Source: Chrysemys picta bellii (taxonomy: Eukaryota > Chordata > Testudines > Emydidae). Taken from it: a stretch of 64,000 nucleotides of DNA. The translations under genes and the position numbers were made by a program. The notes below the pieces were generated by a model. That model did not search any database. It worked only from the letters and a program-made list of their open reading frames with translations, and was not told where the DNA came from. The stretch is from NCBI RefSeq assembly GCF_011386835.1, contig NC_088791.1, positions 127,820,943 to 127,884,942 of the forward strand, read 5' to 3'. This document shows, one piece after another, positions 23,941 through 33,791 of the stretch. Each line of letters starts with the position of its first letter. The stretch's first letter is position 1.

Positions 23941-24830
23941 TGTCCCTCTTCAGGGACCCCACTCATGAGGCAATTCATCTGGCAGAAGTAGAGAAGTTGC
24001 TTCTAATAGGAACAGTCAAGGAAGTTCCAACTTTCCTGAGGGGTCATTGCTTTTACTCCTGATATTTTCTAGTTCAAAAGAAGGATGTGTGGGGTTTGGC
24101 TGATATTAGATTGAGAGAATTAAACAAGTACATCTGGAAGTTTTGGTTCCATATGCTGACCCTGGCCTCCAGGATCCCTTCACTGTTGGTTCTGGATTGG
24201 TTCGTGACTCTTGACCTAAAGATGCTTATTTCCATATTGCAATTAGTCAAAAACATCAAAAGTACCTTTGATTCATGGTGGCTGGGCATCATTTCCAGTA
24301 CAAGGTGCTCCCATTTGGACTTTCCACAGCACCCAGGGTTTATGAGTGCCTCTCCATGATAGCGGCATAACTGAGGAAGCAGGGTATTCTTGTTTACCCT
24401 TACTTTGATGATTGACTCCTGAAGGCCAGTGTGCATAAGGACCTGTTGAGCCTTTTCTCAGACCTAGAGATTTTCCTCAACCTTCCGAAGTCAATTCTCT
24501 GTCCTATACAAATGATCCCTTTTGTAGGTGCCATATTGGACTCAGTAGTAGGGAGAGCCTTTCTCCCAGAAGACATGTTTCTCAGAATGAAACAATGCCT
24601 ATTAAAGCTGCCCCAATCAGAGAGTAAGGTTCTTCCATGGTCTCATCAGGCTTATTGCAGCCACGACACACATGACTCCATGTGCCCATTTGAGAATGAG
24701 ACCTATGCAACACTTTGGATTTCCCAGGTCTACAGTCAACTACAGGACAGTCTACAGCTGCCTCAGATCAGAGGCATCAGATCACCATGCCCCAGAACAT
24801 CATAGCCTTTCTAGACTGGTGATCAAGCTG
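23941..24830 (+). pseudogene. DIRS reverse transcriptase
   Basis: In changing plus frames: LVQKKDVWGLADIRLRELNK, TLASRIPSLLVLDWFVTLDL, KVLPFGLSTAPRVYECLS and then YFDD. These correspond to the DIRS RT motifs, including the catalytic Y-x-D-D at about 24395-24410. The codon after YFDD is TGA where relatives have Trp. Frameshifts and stops show the gene is dead. Confidence 0.9.
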
Positions 24831-25640
24831 GATGAATGTACTCAAGGGTATGCAGTTCAATCCTCTGGGTCCATCCTGGATGGTGACTTTGGATGTGTCA
24901 ATCAATGATTGGGGGGCACATCTGAGTCACTTAACTGTTATGGGGCACTGGTCTTTTCAGGGAAAATACATTGCACATCATCAGACTGGAACTGAGACCT
25001 GTCCACCTGATGCTCAGATCGTTCCTCCCGCATCTACAGGGGAAGACAGCATGTTTAATAACAGACAATATATCCACAATATATCAACAAGCAGGAGGGT
25101 GCCCACTCCACTGTATGCAGAGACAATAAATCTCTGAGACTGGTGGGTCTGCCACAAGATTTAGCCTGTAGCAATGCATCTGGAAGAGGAAAACAATATA
25201 GTTCCAGATCGCTTTGGCAGGGAAATCTCCCAGGTGCACAAGCAGTCCCTGAAGGATCATTTGGTTCAGACCATTTTTTCCAGATGGTATTGACCAATTG
25301 TGGATCTGTTCATGATGAGGTTCAACAGAAAGTGTCACCGTTTCTGTTCCAGAGCAAGCAGAAATTGTCTGTTTGTCAGATGCTTTCCTGCTGTGCTGAA
25401 GAAAGGGTCTGATGTATGCCTTCCCTCCTTTTTCCTTGATACAAAAGGTAATAAGGCAGCTGCATCAGGACAGAGCAAGGATGGTAATTGCCCCGGCTTG
25501 GCCACATCAGTTGTGGTTCACAGATCTCTTTCAGCTGTCTGGAGGAGTCCTTATGTGCCTCCCTCTGTCTTCAGATCTTCTGTCCCAAGATGGGGGCAGG
25601 ATCTTTGACCCAGACCCTCAGTTCCTTCACCTGATAGCAT
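24831..25640 (+). pseudogene. DIRS RNase H and following linker
   Basis: DVSINDWGAHLSHLTVMGHW (24886-24945) matches the TDAS..GWGAHL..L..QG.WS start of DIRS RNase H. Downstream, PAWPHQLWFTDLFQLSGG (25490-25545) is a conserved DIRS motif before the recombinase. Stops interrupt the region around 25050-25140. Confidence 0.85.
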
Positions 25641-26760
25641 GGGTGATCAGACTTTGACTGTCTGCACTTAAGCAGTCATGTTCTTCACCTGTGCAAAACA
25701 TGCTATCAAGTATCAGAGAGGTAGCCGTGTTAGTCTGTATCCACCAAAAAAACAAGGAGTCCTGTGGCACCTTAAAGAAGGTACCTGCCAAGACATGCTA
25801 GTTAACTCTAGAAAACAGTCCACTAGAAACTGTTACTTACTAAAGTGGTCCAAATTTCAGGCACGGATGCAGAGCACGTCTGATCCTCCATTATCAGCTT
25901 CCATTCCTTCTGTTCTGGAATACTCAATGTATTTAAAACAATCCAGAGTTATCTAATTCATTGTTAAAGGTACATTTGGCACCCATCTCTGCATAACATA
26001 CTTTAGTTGATGGTAGATGGCTGTTTGTTCATGCTTCAGTTAAAAACTTTATGAAGGGTTTATCAAATATATACCCTCCTGTTACAGACCCTGTACCTAC
26101 TTGGGACCTCAATGTAGTGTTAACCATGTTGGTGAAATCTCCATTTGAACCATTGGCTGAGTGTTCGTTTAATCATTTATCTATGAAAATGGCCTTCAGT
26201 TATTGCCGTTACATCAGCTGGGAGAGTGAGTGAACTGAATGCCCTCATGGCTGATCCACCTTTTGCTGCTTTTCCTAAGGACAAGGTAGTCCTTAAACCA
26301 GATCATTGGTTCTTCCCAAAAGTGGTGTCTGACTTCCACATTAATCAGTCTATTAATTTACATTTTCCCCCTAAGCCACATTCTAATAAAGGAGAACCTG
26401 TATTCCGTACATTGGATGCCAGAAGGGATCTTGCCTATTATTTGCACAGAACTAAAAGCTTTTGTGAAATGTCTAGACTGTTTGTTTTGTGTGCCAAGAA
26501 CAAGATGGGGCATACGGTTTCTTCCCAGACTATTTCCTGGTGGATTAAGCAATTTATTGCTGAATGTTACACACTAGCAAAAGTTCCTGTGCCTCCTTCA
26601 ATTTGGCCATATTCCACTAGAGCTGTGGTGACCTCCTTTGCTTTTCTGAGAACTGCAGACCGCAACCTGGACGTTGGTACACACCTTCACCAAGCACTAT
26701 GCTCTGGATTTAACTTGTAGAGTGGATACCAGGTTTGGCAAGGCAGTGCTTCCGTCTTTA
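25641..26760 (+). pseudogene. DIRS tyrosine recombinase
   Basis: Recombinase-like sequence in broken frames. The longest open part (26226-26720) has FRTLDARRDLAYYLHRTKSF, then PYSTRAVVTSFAFL, which corresponds to the catalytic H-x-x-R box with His replaced by Tyr. In another frame it is followed by HYALDL and DTRFGKAVL, around the likely nucleophilic Tyr. A SINE fragment interrupts the N-terminal part at 25706-25787. Confidence 0.8.
25706..25787 (+). mobile_element. Cry-type SINE fragment inside the DIRS recombinase
   Basis: GTATCAGAGAGGTAGCCGTG, TTAGTCTGTATCCAC and GAGTCCTGTGGCACCTTAAA are the 5' tRNA-related part of the turtle Cry SINE. The 3' part is missing. No clear target duplication was found. 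Confidence 0.8.
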
Positions 26761-26879
26761 TTCAGTTAGAACTGTGTTCCCACCTCCAGGTTAGTCTCAG
26801 CGCTGCATATCAATCTATCCCATATGTGGGAATATGCATAACCACTCAGAGAAGAAATGAAGGTTACATATCTGTAACT

Positions 26880-27185
26880 GGAGTTCTTTGAGATGGGTCT
26901 GCATACTTCCCACCCTACTGCCCCTCTCTGTCGGACTCCTTATATTGTGTCTCTGGCTTTGCAGTGGAAGGAACTGAGGTGCCATGGGCGCTCTCCTCCC
27001 CCCCAATATAGCCTCGCCCTCAGTAGGTCTGGATGCTGAGGGTGGGGCTGGAACACAAGAACACTCTTACTGACACTGCTAGAAGAGGGTTCTACCTCAA
27101 GGCACCACAAGTTGGCACAGTATCCATAAGTGTGAATATGCCGAGCCATTCCAAAGAACTCCCGATACAGGTAAGTAACCTTCAT
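26880..27185 (+). repeat. right inverted terminal repeat of the DIRS element
   Basis: Reverse-complement partner of 17250-17440. The outer end carries an extra motif (GTTACTTACCTGTATCGGGA when read inward) not seen on the left. A related motif, GGTTACATATCTGTAACTGG, sits at 26863-26882, so the outer motif occurs twice in opposite orientation. Confidence 0.85.
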
Positions 27186-28105
27186 TTCTTTCTGCTGGGA
27201 ATCTCTATACTTCTGACATGTTCAACACCTGCTCACCATTTCTTCAATGTCTCTATTCAGCTGTGGCCAGAATACCATTTCTCTAGCTCTTCATTCCCTT
27301 CGTGTATTGTGCCCTTCATGTATTCATTCCTGTATTTTCCTTCTCATCATTGTGGGAATCTGTTTGTCTCCTTCCAAAGCACTCCTGAGATCACTGAAAG
27401 TTCATCTTTATAGTGGGAATAAGCAAGTGGGAAGTGGTGATGTTTTACTCCTTTATTATTGCTTACATCATTGCTTGAAGCATCTCATCTTTGGCTGTTT
27501 CTGTCTCCATTTCATCCCATATGCTTGGAGATACAACACGTGACACTTTTATCATGTTAATATGCATGGTTACTACTTGTTCCAGATTATCAGGCTGTGC
27601 ACTGACAAATGGAGCATATACTCATGAGAATGTGTTTGCCATTCCCAAGAGGCATCCAGCTTGGAATCATCCTACAGCAGGAATCATCATACTACTGTTT
27701 TTTCAAAAGTAGTCACTATATCCGTGTGGTGCTTCTCCAAGTACCTTTTTGTGTACTGCAGTCAATGTTTTGTGATCAGTTTCTGCTTTGAAGCTACGAC
27801 ATAGAGAAAGTAATGAAATTTTGTCCATCCATATGCCAGACCTAGTGTTTCTTTTTCTATTTGCGCCTACATCTTCTCTGCAGCTGGTGTAGCCCTAGAT
27901 ACATGGGAGGCTGGCAACCAATCAGTTCCATGACACTGAGGAGGGCTGGGAGCAGGACTATCAATCACAGCATCTGTGGAGAGTTTGATGTCTTTCAATG
28001 GGTCAAAACATTGCAGCACTGGAGCTGATGTCAGAATGCACGTTAAATCATTGTACTCTCATTCATGCTCTGGCAACCATGCCCATTCAATGGGCTTGTG
28101 GAGAT
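27186..28105 (-). pseudogene. Gypsy A integrase N-terminus and RNase H region
   Basis: From 27300 down, the minus strand reads MVFWPQLNRDIEEMVSRC and TCQKYRDSQQKE, the zinc-binding N-terminal domain of the integrase whose core is at 17241. From about 28030 to 27780, RNase H motifs appear in broken frames (CFDPLKDIKLSTDA, AQIEKETLGLAYGWTKFHYF). Several stops are present. Confidence 0.85.
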
Positions 28106-28917
28106 TCATAGATTCCAAGTCCAAAAGGAACCATTGTGATCATCTAGTGAGTCTAGTCTGACCTCATGTATTACAAAGGCTGTAGAACTTCCCCAAAATA
28201 ATTCCTAGAGCATATCTTATAGAAAGATATCCAATCTTGATTTAAAAACTGTCAGTGATGGAATTGGTCCAATGGTTAATTACCCTGACTGTCAAAAAAT
28301 TATGCCTTATTTCCAGTCTGAATTTGTCTAGCTTCAACTACCAGCCATTGGATCATGTTATACCTTTCTCTGCTTGTTTGGAGAGCCCATTACTAAATAT
28401 TTGTTCCCCCTGTAGATACTTATGCTTTGTAATCAAGTCATCCCTTAACCTTTGTTAAGATAAACAGATTGAGCTCTTTTAGTCTGTCACTATAAGGCAT
28501 GTTTTCTAATCCTTTAAACATTCTCATGGCTTTTCTCTGAATCCTCTCCAATTTATCAACATCCTTCTTGAATTGTGGGCACCAGAACTGGACACAGTAT
28601 TCTACCAGTGGTCACACCAGTGCCAAATACAAAGGTAAAATAACCTCTTTATTTTTTCTTGAGGTTCCTCTGTTTATGCATCTAAGGGTTGCATTAGCTT
28701 TTCTGGCCACTGCATCACATTAGGAGCTCATGTTCAGCTGATTATCCACCATGACCCCCAAATCTTTTTCAGAGTCACTACTTCCCAGGATATAGTCCCG
28801 CATCCTCTAAGGATGGCCTATGTTCTTTGTTCCTAGATGTATACATTTACATGTAGCCATATTAAAACACATATTGTTTGCTTGAGCCTATTCAATGACC
28901 TTCTGGAGGAGATGTCT
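28106..28917 (-). mobile_element. CR1 LINE 3' fragment inserted in Gypsy A pol
   Basis: Begins with the CR1 tail (TCATAGATTCC in plus orientation) and runs through the 3' UTR (ATGGTTAATTACCCTGACTG, AACTGGACACAGTATTCTAC). A 6-bp sequence, GGAGAT, occurs at both edges (28100-28105 and 28918-28923) and is the likely target duplication. Confidence 0.85.
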
Positions 28918-29830
28918 AAGTGAGATGTGGGAGCTGTATAGTCAGGTATGAACTTGCTTACATAATTCCGTATGCCTAGCAGCCTTTGAATTCCCTTTTT
29001 ATCTTCAGATCTTGGCATTTTCAGAACTGCTTGAATCTTTGATTCATCAGGCAAGATTCCCTTAGAAGTCAATCTCTTTCCCAGGTCTGATATTTCTGTT
29101 GTTTGACCTTATTCAGCTTAATTTCCAGTACTCTCCTCAGTCTTTCCTGATATTCAATGGCCATGCTGTCGCAAATTATTATGTCATCAGTGCATACTTT
29201 CATGCCTGCTAGATCCTCTATCATCTAGCTTATTGTACAGTGAAATACTTCTGGAACTGAACATATTCGGAAAGGCAGTATTAGGAAGCAGTATCTGCCA
29301 AAACGTGTAGAAAGCATAGATTTGGGAGCTCTCAATGTCTAGAGAGATCTGCCAAAATCCTGTGAAGCATCTCATTTGCTAAAGAATTGGGCTCCTGCCA
29401 TCTCAGACAATAGTTCATTTCTTGTGGGCCAATGGAGGTGCTCTCTTTTTTATGTTTTTGTTCAGTTCCTTAGGGGCAATACCTAGCTGTAGTCCCCCCC
29501 CTATTTTTCTCTGGGTTCATGCCTTAGTAACTGCAATCTGTTGTTTTTTCTATTCTCTGAATGATATCCTTTGCTGTCATGTTTTGCAGCTCTTCTAACC
29601 TCTTTCTTAAGGCTTGTGGAACTTTTTGTGTAGCATGTACCACAGATTCTGCATCTTCTCTTAACCCTATTTTGTATGTCAATGGGAGGCACCCATTTAC
29701 TGTGAATACATCTTCATATGATGCTATTCATTCTTTCATATCTGGTTCTGGTGTAATCTTTTTGTCTCTCTGTGGTATACTTCTTCTTAATGAGACCAAG
29801 CATCTCACACATGCATAGGCCCAAAACTGG
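28918..29830 (-). pseudogene. Gypsy A reverse transcriptase
   Basis: The minus strand shows PPIDIQNRVK near 29690, SGFWQISLDIESS-like sequence at 29370-29320 (relatives have SGFWQIPLDE.S) and TSKGILPDESKIQAVLKMPR with GIQRLLGIRNYVSKFIPDY at 29070-28940. These are the fingers, catalytic and connection segments of a Ty3/Gypsy RT. Frameshifts separate the blocks. The CR1 at 28106 interrupts the connection. Confidence 0.85.
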
Positions 29831-29974
29831 TTGCTTGTCTCTGCATACCACCACAGACTTGTTTTATTGTTTTCATTCTCCCATCATAGAATCATAGGAC
29901 TGGAAGGGACCTTGAGAGGTCAGTCATCTAGTCCATTCCCCTGCACTCATGGCAGGACTAAATATTATCTAGAC

Positions 29975-31023
29975 GAGTGGTTCTCAACCAGGGGTAAGTG
30001 TATCCCTGGGGGTATTCAGAGGTCTTCCAGAGGGTACATCAACTCATCTAGTTGTAAACAGTCTACATAAAAAGCACTATCGAAGTCAGTACAAACTAAA
30101 ATTTCACAGACAGTGAATTGCTTATACTGCTCTATATAGTGTGACAAAGTTCCTCCTCTATCTTGGTGGGTCCTGCGCTTATTGGCAGATTTTCTTGCCT
30201 CAGAGATTCACCATGTGGGATAGAGAACAGCCCAGAGACCTTACCCTCTGGAAGAACCCACAGTCCAGGTCAATTGGGAGGTTTGGGGGGAATCCGAGCC
30301 CGCCCTCTACTCCAGGTTCTAGCTCAGGGCCCTGTGGACTGCAGCTGTCTATAGTGCCTCCTGTAACAGCTGTATGACAGCTACAACTCCCTGGGCTACT
30401 TCCCCATGGCCTCCTCCAAACACCTTCCTTAGTCTCACCACAGGACCTTCCTCCTGGTGTCTGATAACACTTGTGCTCCTCAGTCCTCCAGCAGCACACC
30501 CTCTCAGCTCCTTGCGCCTCTTGCTCCCATCTCCTCACACTCGCACCACAAACTGAAGTGAGTTCCTTTTTAAAGCCCAGGTGCCCTGATTAGCCTGCCT
30601 TAATTGATTCTAGCAGCTTCTTCTTAATTGGATCCAGGTGTCCTAATTAGCCTGCCTGCCTTAACTGGTTCTAGCAGGTTCCTGATTACTCTAGTGGAGC
30701 CCCTGCTCTGGTCACTCAGGGAACAGAAAACCACTCATCCAGTGACCAGTATATTTGCCCTCTACCAGACTCCTGTATCCCACTGGTCTGGGTCTGTCAC
30801 AATATTTTACACTAAAATGTAAGCACAATATTTATATTCCAATTGATTTATTTTATAATTATATGGTAAAAGTAAGACAGTAAGTAGCTTTTCAGTAATA
30901 GTGTGCTGTGATACTTTTGTATTTTTATGTCTGATTTTTATGTCTTGGTGAAACTTGGGGGTACATAAGACAAATCAGACTCCTGAAAGGGGTACAGTAG
31001 TCTGGAAAGGTTGAGAACCACTG
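29975..31023. mobile_element. hAT element inside CR1, carrying an LTR-like insert
   Basis: The ends are inverted: GAGTGGTTCTCAACC on the left and GGTTGAGAACCACTG on the right (first base changed on the left). Flanking 8-bp sequences ATCTAGAC (29967-29974) and ATCCAGAC (31024-31031) differ by one base and are the expected hAT target duplication. The arms contain no transposase. About 660 bp of the interior (30140-30801) is a later insertion, leaving about 390 bp of hAT. Confidence 0.85.
30140..30801. mobile_element. LTR-like insert (possible solo LTR) inside the hAT
   Basis: Begins TGTGACAAAGTTCCTCCTCT and ends GGGTCTGTCACA, so it has the TG...CA ends and short inverted termini (TGTGACA/TGTCACA) of an LTR. 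Flanks ATAT(A/T) could be a 5-bp duplication but this is uncertain. No coding potential was recognised. The ORFs of 60-112 codons in it are not accepted. Confidence 0.55.
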
Positions 31024-32539
31024 ATCCAGACCATCCCCAGCAGGTGTTTGTCGAACCTGCTTTTAAAAATCTCCAATGGTGAAGATTCCACAACCTCCTT
31101 AAGCAATTTATTCCAGTGCTTAACCACCCTGACAGTTAGGAAGTATTTCCTAATGTCCAAACTAAACTGCCCTTGCTGCAATTGAAGCCACTGCTTGTCC
31201 TATTCTCAGAGGTTAAAGAGAACAATTTTTCTCCCTCCTCCTTGTAACAACCTTTTATGTATTTGAAAACTGTGATCATGTCCCCCCTCAGCCTTCTCTT
31301 CTCCAGACTAAACAAACCTATTTTTTTTCAATCTTCCCTCATGTTTTTTAGACCTTTAATCATTTTTGTTGTTCTTTTCTGTACTTTCTTCAATTTGTTC
31401 ACATCTTTTCTGAAATGTCCAGAACTGGACACAATATTCCAGCTGAGGCCTAATCAGTGCAGAGTCAATCAGAAGAATTACATCTCGTGTCTTGCTTACA
31501 ATACTCCTGCTAATACATCCCAGAATAATGTTTGTTTTTTGTTGTTGTTTTTTTGCAACCGTGTTACACTGTTCACTCATATTTAGCTTGTGATCCACTA
31601 TGACTCCCAGATCCCTTTCTGCAGTAGTCCATCCTAGTCAGTCATTTCCCATTTTGTATGTGTGCAACTGATTGTTCCTTCCTAAGTGGAGTACTTTGCA
31701 TTTGTCCTTATTGAATTTCATCCTATTTACTTCAGACCATTTCTCCAGTTTGTTCAGATCAAAGCACTTGTAACCCTACACAGTTTGGTATTGTTCACAA
31801 ACTTTATAAGTGTACTTTCTATGCCATTATCTAAATCATTGATGAAAATATTGAACAGAACTGATCCCTGAGGGACCCCACTTGATATGCCCTTCCAGCT
31901 TGACTATGAACCACTGATAACTACTCCCTGGAAATGGTTTTCCAACCAGTTATGCACCCACCTTATAGTAGCTCCATCTTCCTTAGTTTTTTTTTTTAGT
32001 ATTTCCTTAGTTTGTTTATGAGATGGTCATGCGAGACAGTATCAAAAGCCTTACTGGAGTCATCTACCGCTTCCCCCCTATCCACAAGGCTTGTTACCCT
32101 GTCAAAGAAAGCTATTAGATTGGTTTGACAGGATTTGTTCTTGACATATCCATGCTGACTGTTACTTATCACCTTATTGCCTTCTGGGTGTCTGCAAATT
32201 GATTGCTTATTTGCTCCATTATCTTTCCGGGTACAGAAGTTAAGCTGACTGGTCTATAATTCCCTGGGTTGTCCTTATTTCCCTTTTTATACATGGGTAC
32301 TATATTTGCCCTTTTCCAGTCCTCTGGAATCTCTCCCGTCCTCCATGACTTTTTGAAGATAATCACTAATGGCTCAGATATCTCCTCTGTCATCTCCTTG
32401 AGTATTCTAGGGTGTATTTCATCAGGCCCTGCTGACTTGAAGACATCTAACTTGTCTAAGTAATTTTTAACTTGTTCTTTCCCTATTTTAGCCTCTGATC
32501 TTCCCTCATTTTCACTGGCATTCACTATGTTAGACTATG

Positions 32540-33540
32540 TCAGAATTGTTCCTCTGTTGTAGTCTTTCACAGACAGACACTTTTGACTCTTCCACTTTCA
32601 TGTGCTCTTTACCCACTCTCTATTTCAGTTTCTATTATCACATTTACATATGCCTCAGTGTCTATCTTGTATGTTACACATGTGCCATTTGTGCACATTT
32701 TAATTAGCCCTTTTGAGTTTTCAGTGACCTCCATTATTGTGCTTAAGAGCAGCTCTTCACTTGAGGAATACCTTGCTGCACTTAATACAGGCACCTTCCA
32801 TCTTAATGGATGGGTTCATTACAGTTTTTACAGATTTACCCAAATTCTTACACTCATGCTGGTTGCCACATCACTGGTATTGTTTCTTGCTTTCTGTGTT
32901 TCTCTCCTTGGCCAATTTAATTTCTGTGAACTTTTCCCTTGTTTGTTTAACTATAGTAACCACAGTCATACGGTCTCTGCCTTTCTCCAGGCTTTTTATT
33001 TGTGTTTCTGTTTTTTTCTGCTATTTAGCATATACATATTGCCCTTTCTAGTGACAGATCAATGTCCCTTTTTATTGTTACGCCCTAGGACAATCTGCTC
33101 TTTAATGAGAGAGTCTTTTAGTATTCTATAATCACAGGACTGACAAACTCATCTGTTGTTTCTTCTTCATTCTCTGTTCTCATCCCGAATGTATATCTCT
33201 CATAAGTAACATTTTTTTTCTAGAGATACAACAATCCTCAAACATTTTCATTATTTTTGCAAAGCTTTCCTCTCTTTCTCTTTCATCCCCATCCACCACC
33301 TAAATGGAATGAATTTTAGATATCTAGAGCTTCTGCGCCTGAGCAATCTTTTGCTCATCCTCCAGTTTATTTGCCTTAGTGTCTTTCATATACAGCTCAA
33401 ATTGTTGTCTCTACCGTTTCCAGGCATACTGGGCATTTTCCCTGATTCTCAGAGCTGGTGAGGGGAGTTACATTCAGTTGCACAAGCTCTGTAGCAGACA
33501 TTTCAATGGGTCTTCCAGCATGCTGTGCCTTCCAGTCCTG
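32540..33540 (-). pseudogene. Gypsy A gag and protease
   Basis: In broken minus frames: YERYTFGMRTENEEETTDEF near 33240-33150 and DIDLSLERAICIC near 33070-33030 are gag motifs. At 32794-32609 the sequence TVENS-like/CTNGTCVTYKIDTEA covers the protease, with the catalytic D-T-G altered to D-T-E. The zinc-knuckle region between them is poorly preserved. Confidence 0.75.
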
Positions 33541-33546
33541 ATACCA

Positions 33547-33791
33547 TGTAGCGTCTTACTGACAAGCAGACCAGTATCAAGATAAACCCTTTGTTATTAA
33601 CAGAACTATGTACGGAAATGAGGTGGTAAACTTCCTACTGCTCTACAGAGCTGTATCCTGTGACTGCCCAATCCTGGGCTTCTTTGTTTCTGTCCCCAGC
33701 AGGATTTGGGTCCCAGGAAACCAAAGACTGCATGAAGAGTGTACAGAAAGCGTAGCATCTCTGCACTTCCTGAAAGACTTACTTTATAGCA
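33547..33791 (-). repeat. 5' LTR of Gypsy A
   Basis: Partner of the LTR at 15975-16218. In element sense it starts TGCTATAAAGTAAG and ends near 33547 with ...ACA. The bases after it in element sense read TGGTATCAGGACTGG, which could be a primer-binding site starting with the usual TGG, though I cannot name the tRNA. Confidence 0.75.

Larger units (their letters stand above)
17247..27185 (+). mobile_element. DIRS-type retrotransposon with tyrosine recombinase (inserted in Gypsy A)
   Basis: It has DIRS architecture: inverted terminal repeats, an ORF1 region, RT, RNase H and a tyrosine recombinase instead of an integrase. It lies inside the integrase frame of Gypsy A: the frame stops at about 17246 and resumes at about 27186, with TTCTTT shared at both junctions and no longer duplication, as expected for recombinase-mediated insertion. 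It contains Gypsy B (18995-22662) and a SINE fragment (25706-25787). Stops and frameshifts are spread through all domains. Confidence 0.88.
29883..32530 (-). mobile_element. CR1 LINE with partial RT, inserted in Gypsy A, itself split by a hAT element
   Basis: The CR1 tail is at 29883 (TCATAGAATCATAGGACTGG) and the 3' UTR follows. The minus ORF 32525-32169 encodes [38 protein letters not shown] and [20 protein letters not shown], the N-terminal motifs of CR1 reverse transcriptase. The hAT at 29975-31023 splits the 3' UTR. Without it the CR1 is about 1.6 kb. Confidence 0.9.
15975..33791 (-). mobile_element. Ty3/Gypsy LTR retrotransposon A (outer element of the nest)
   Basis: Two related direct repeats (about 15975-16218 and 33547-33791) flank gag, protease, reverse transcriptase, RNase H and integrase remnants. 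All lie on the minus strand in the order expected for Ty3/Gypsy (gag near 33 kb, integrase near 17 kb). Without its insertions the element would be about 5 kb. A DIRS element (17.25-27.19 kb) and two CR1s (28.1-28.9 and 29.9-32.5 kb) interrupt it. All frames carry stops, so it is dead. The clade cannot be settled by eye. Integrase and RT motifs look like the K02A2.6-like Gypsy group common in vertebrates. Confidence 0.85.

Noticed and set aside
30200..30538. 112-codon minus ORF
   Set aside because: It lies in the LTR-like insert and shows no protein motif.
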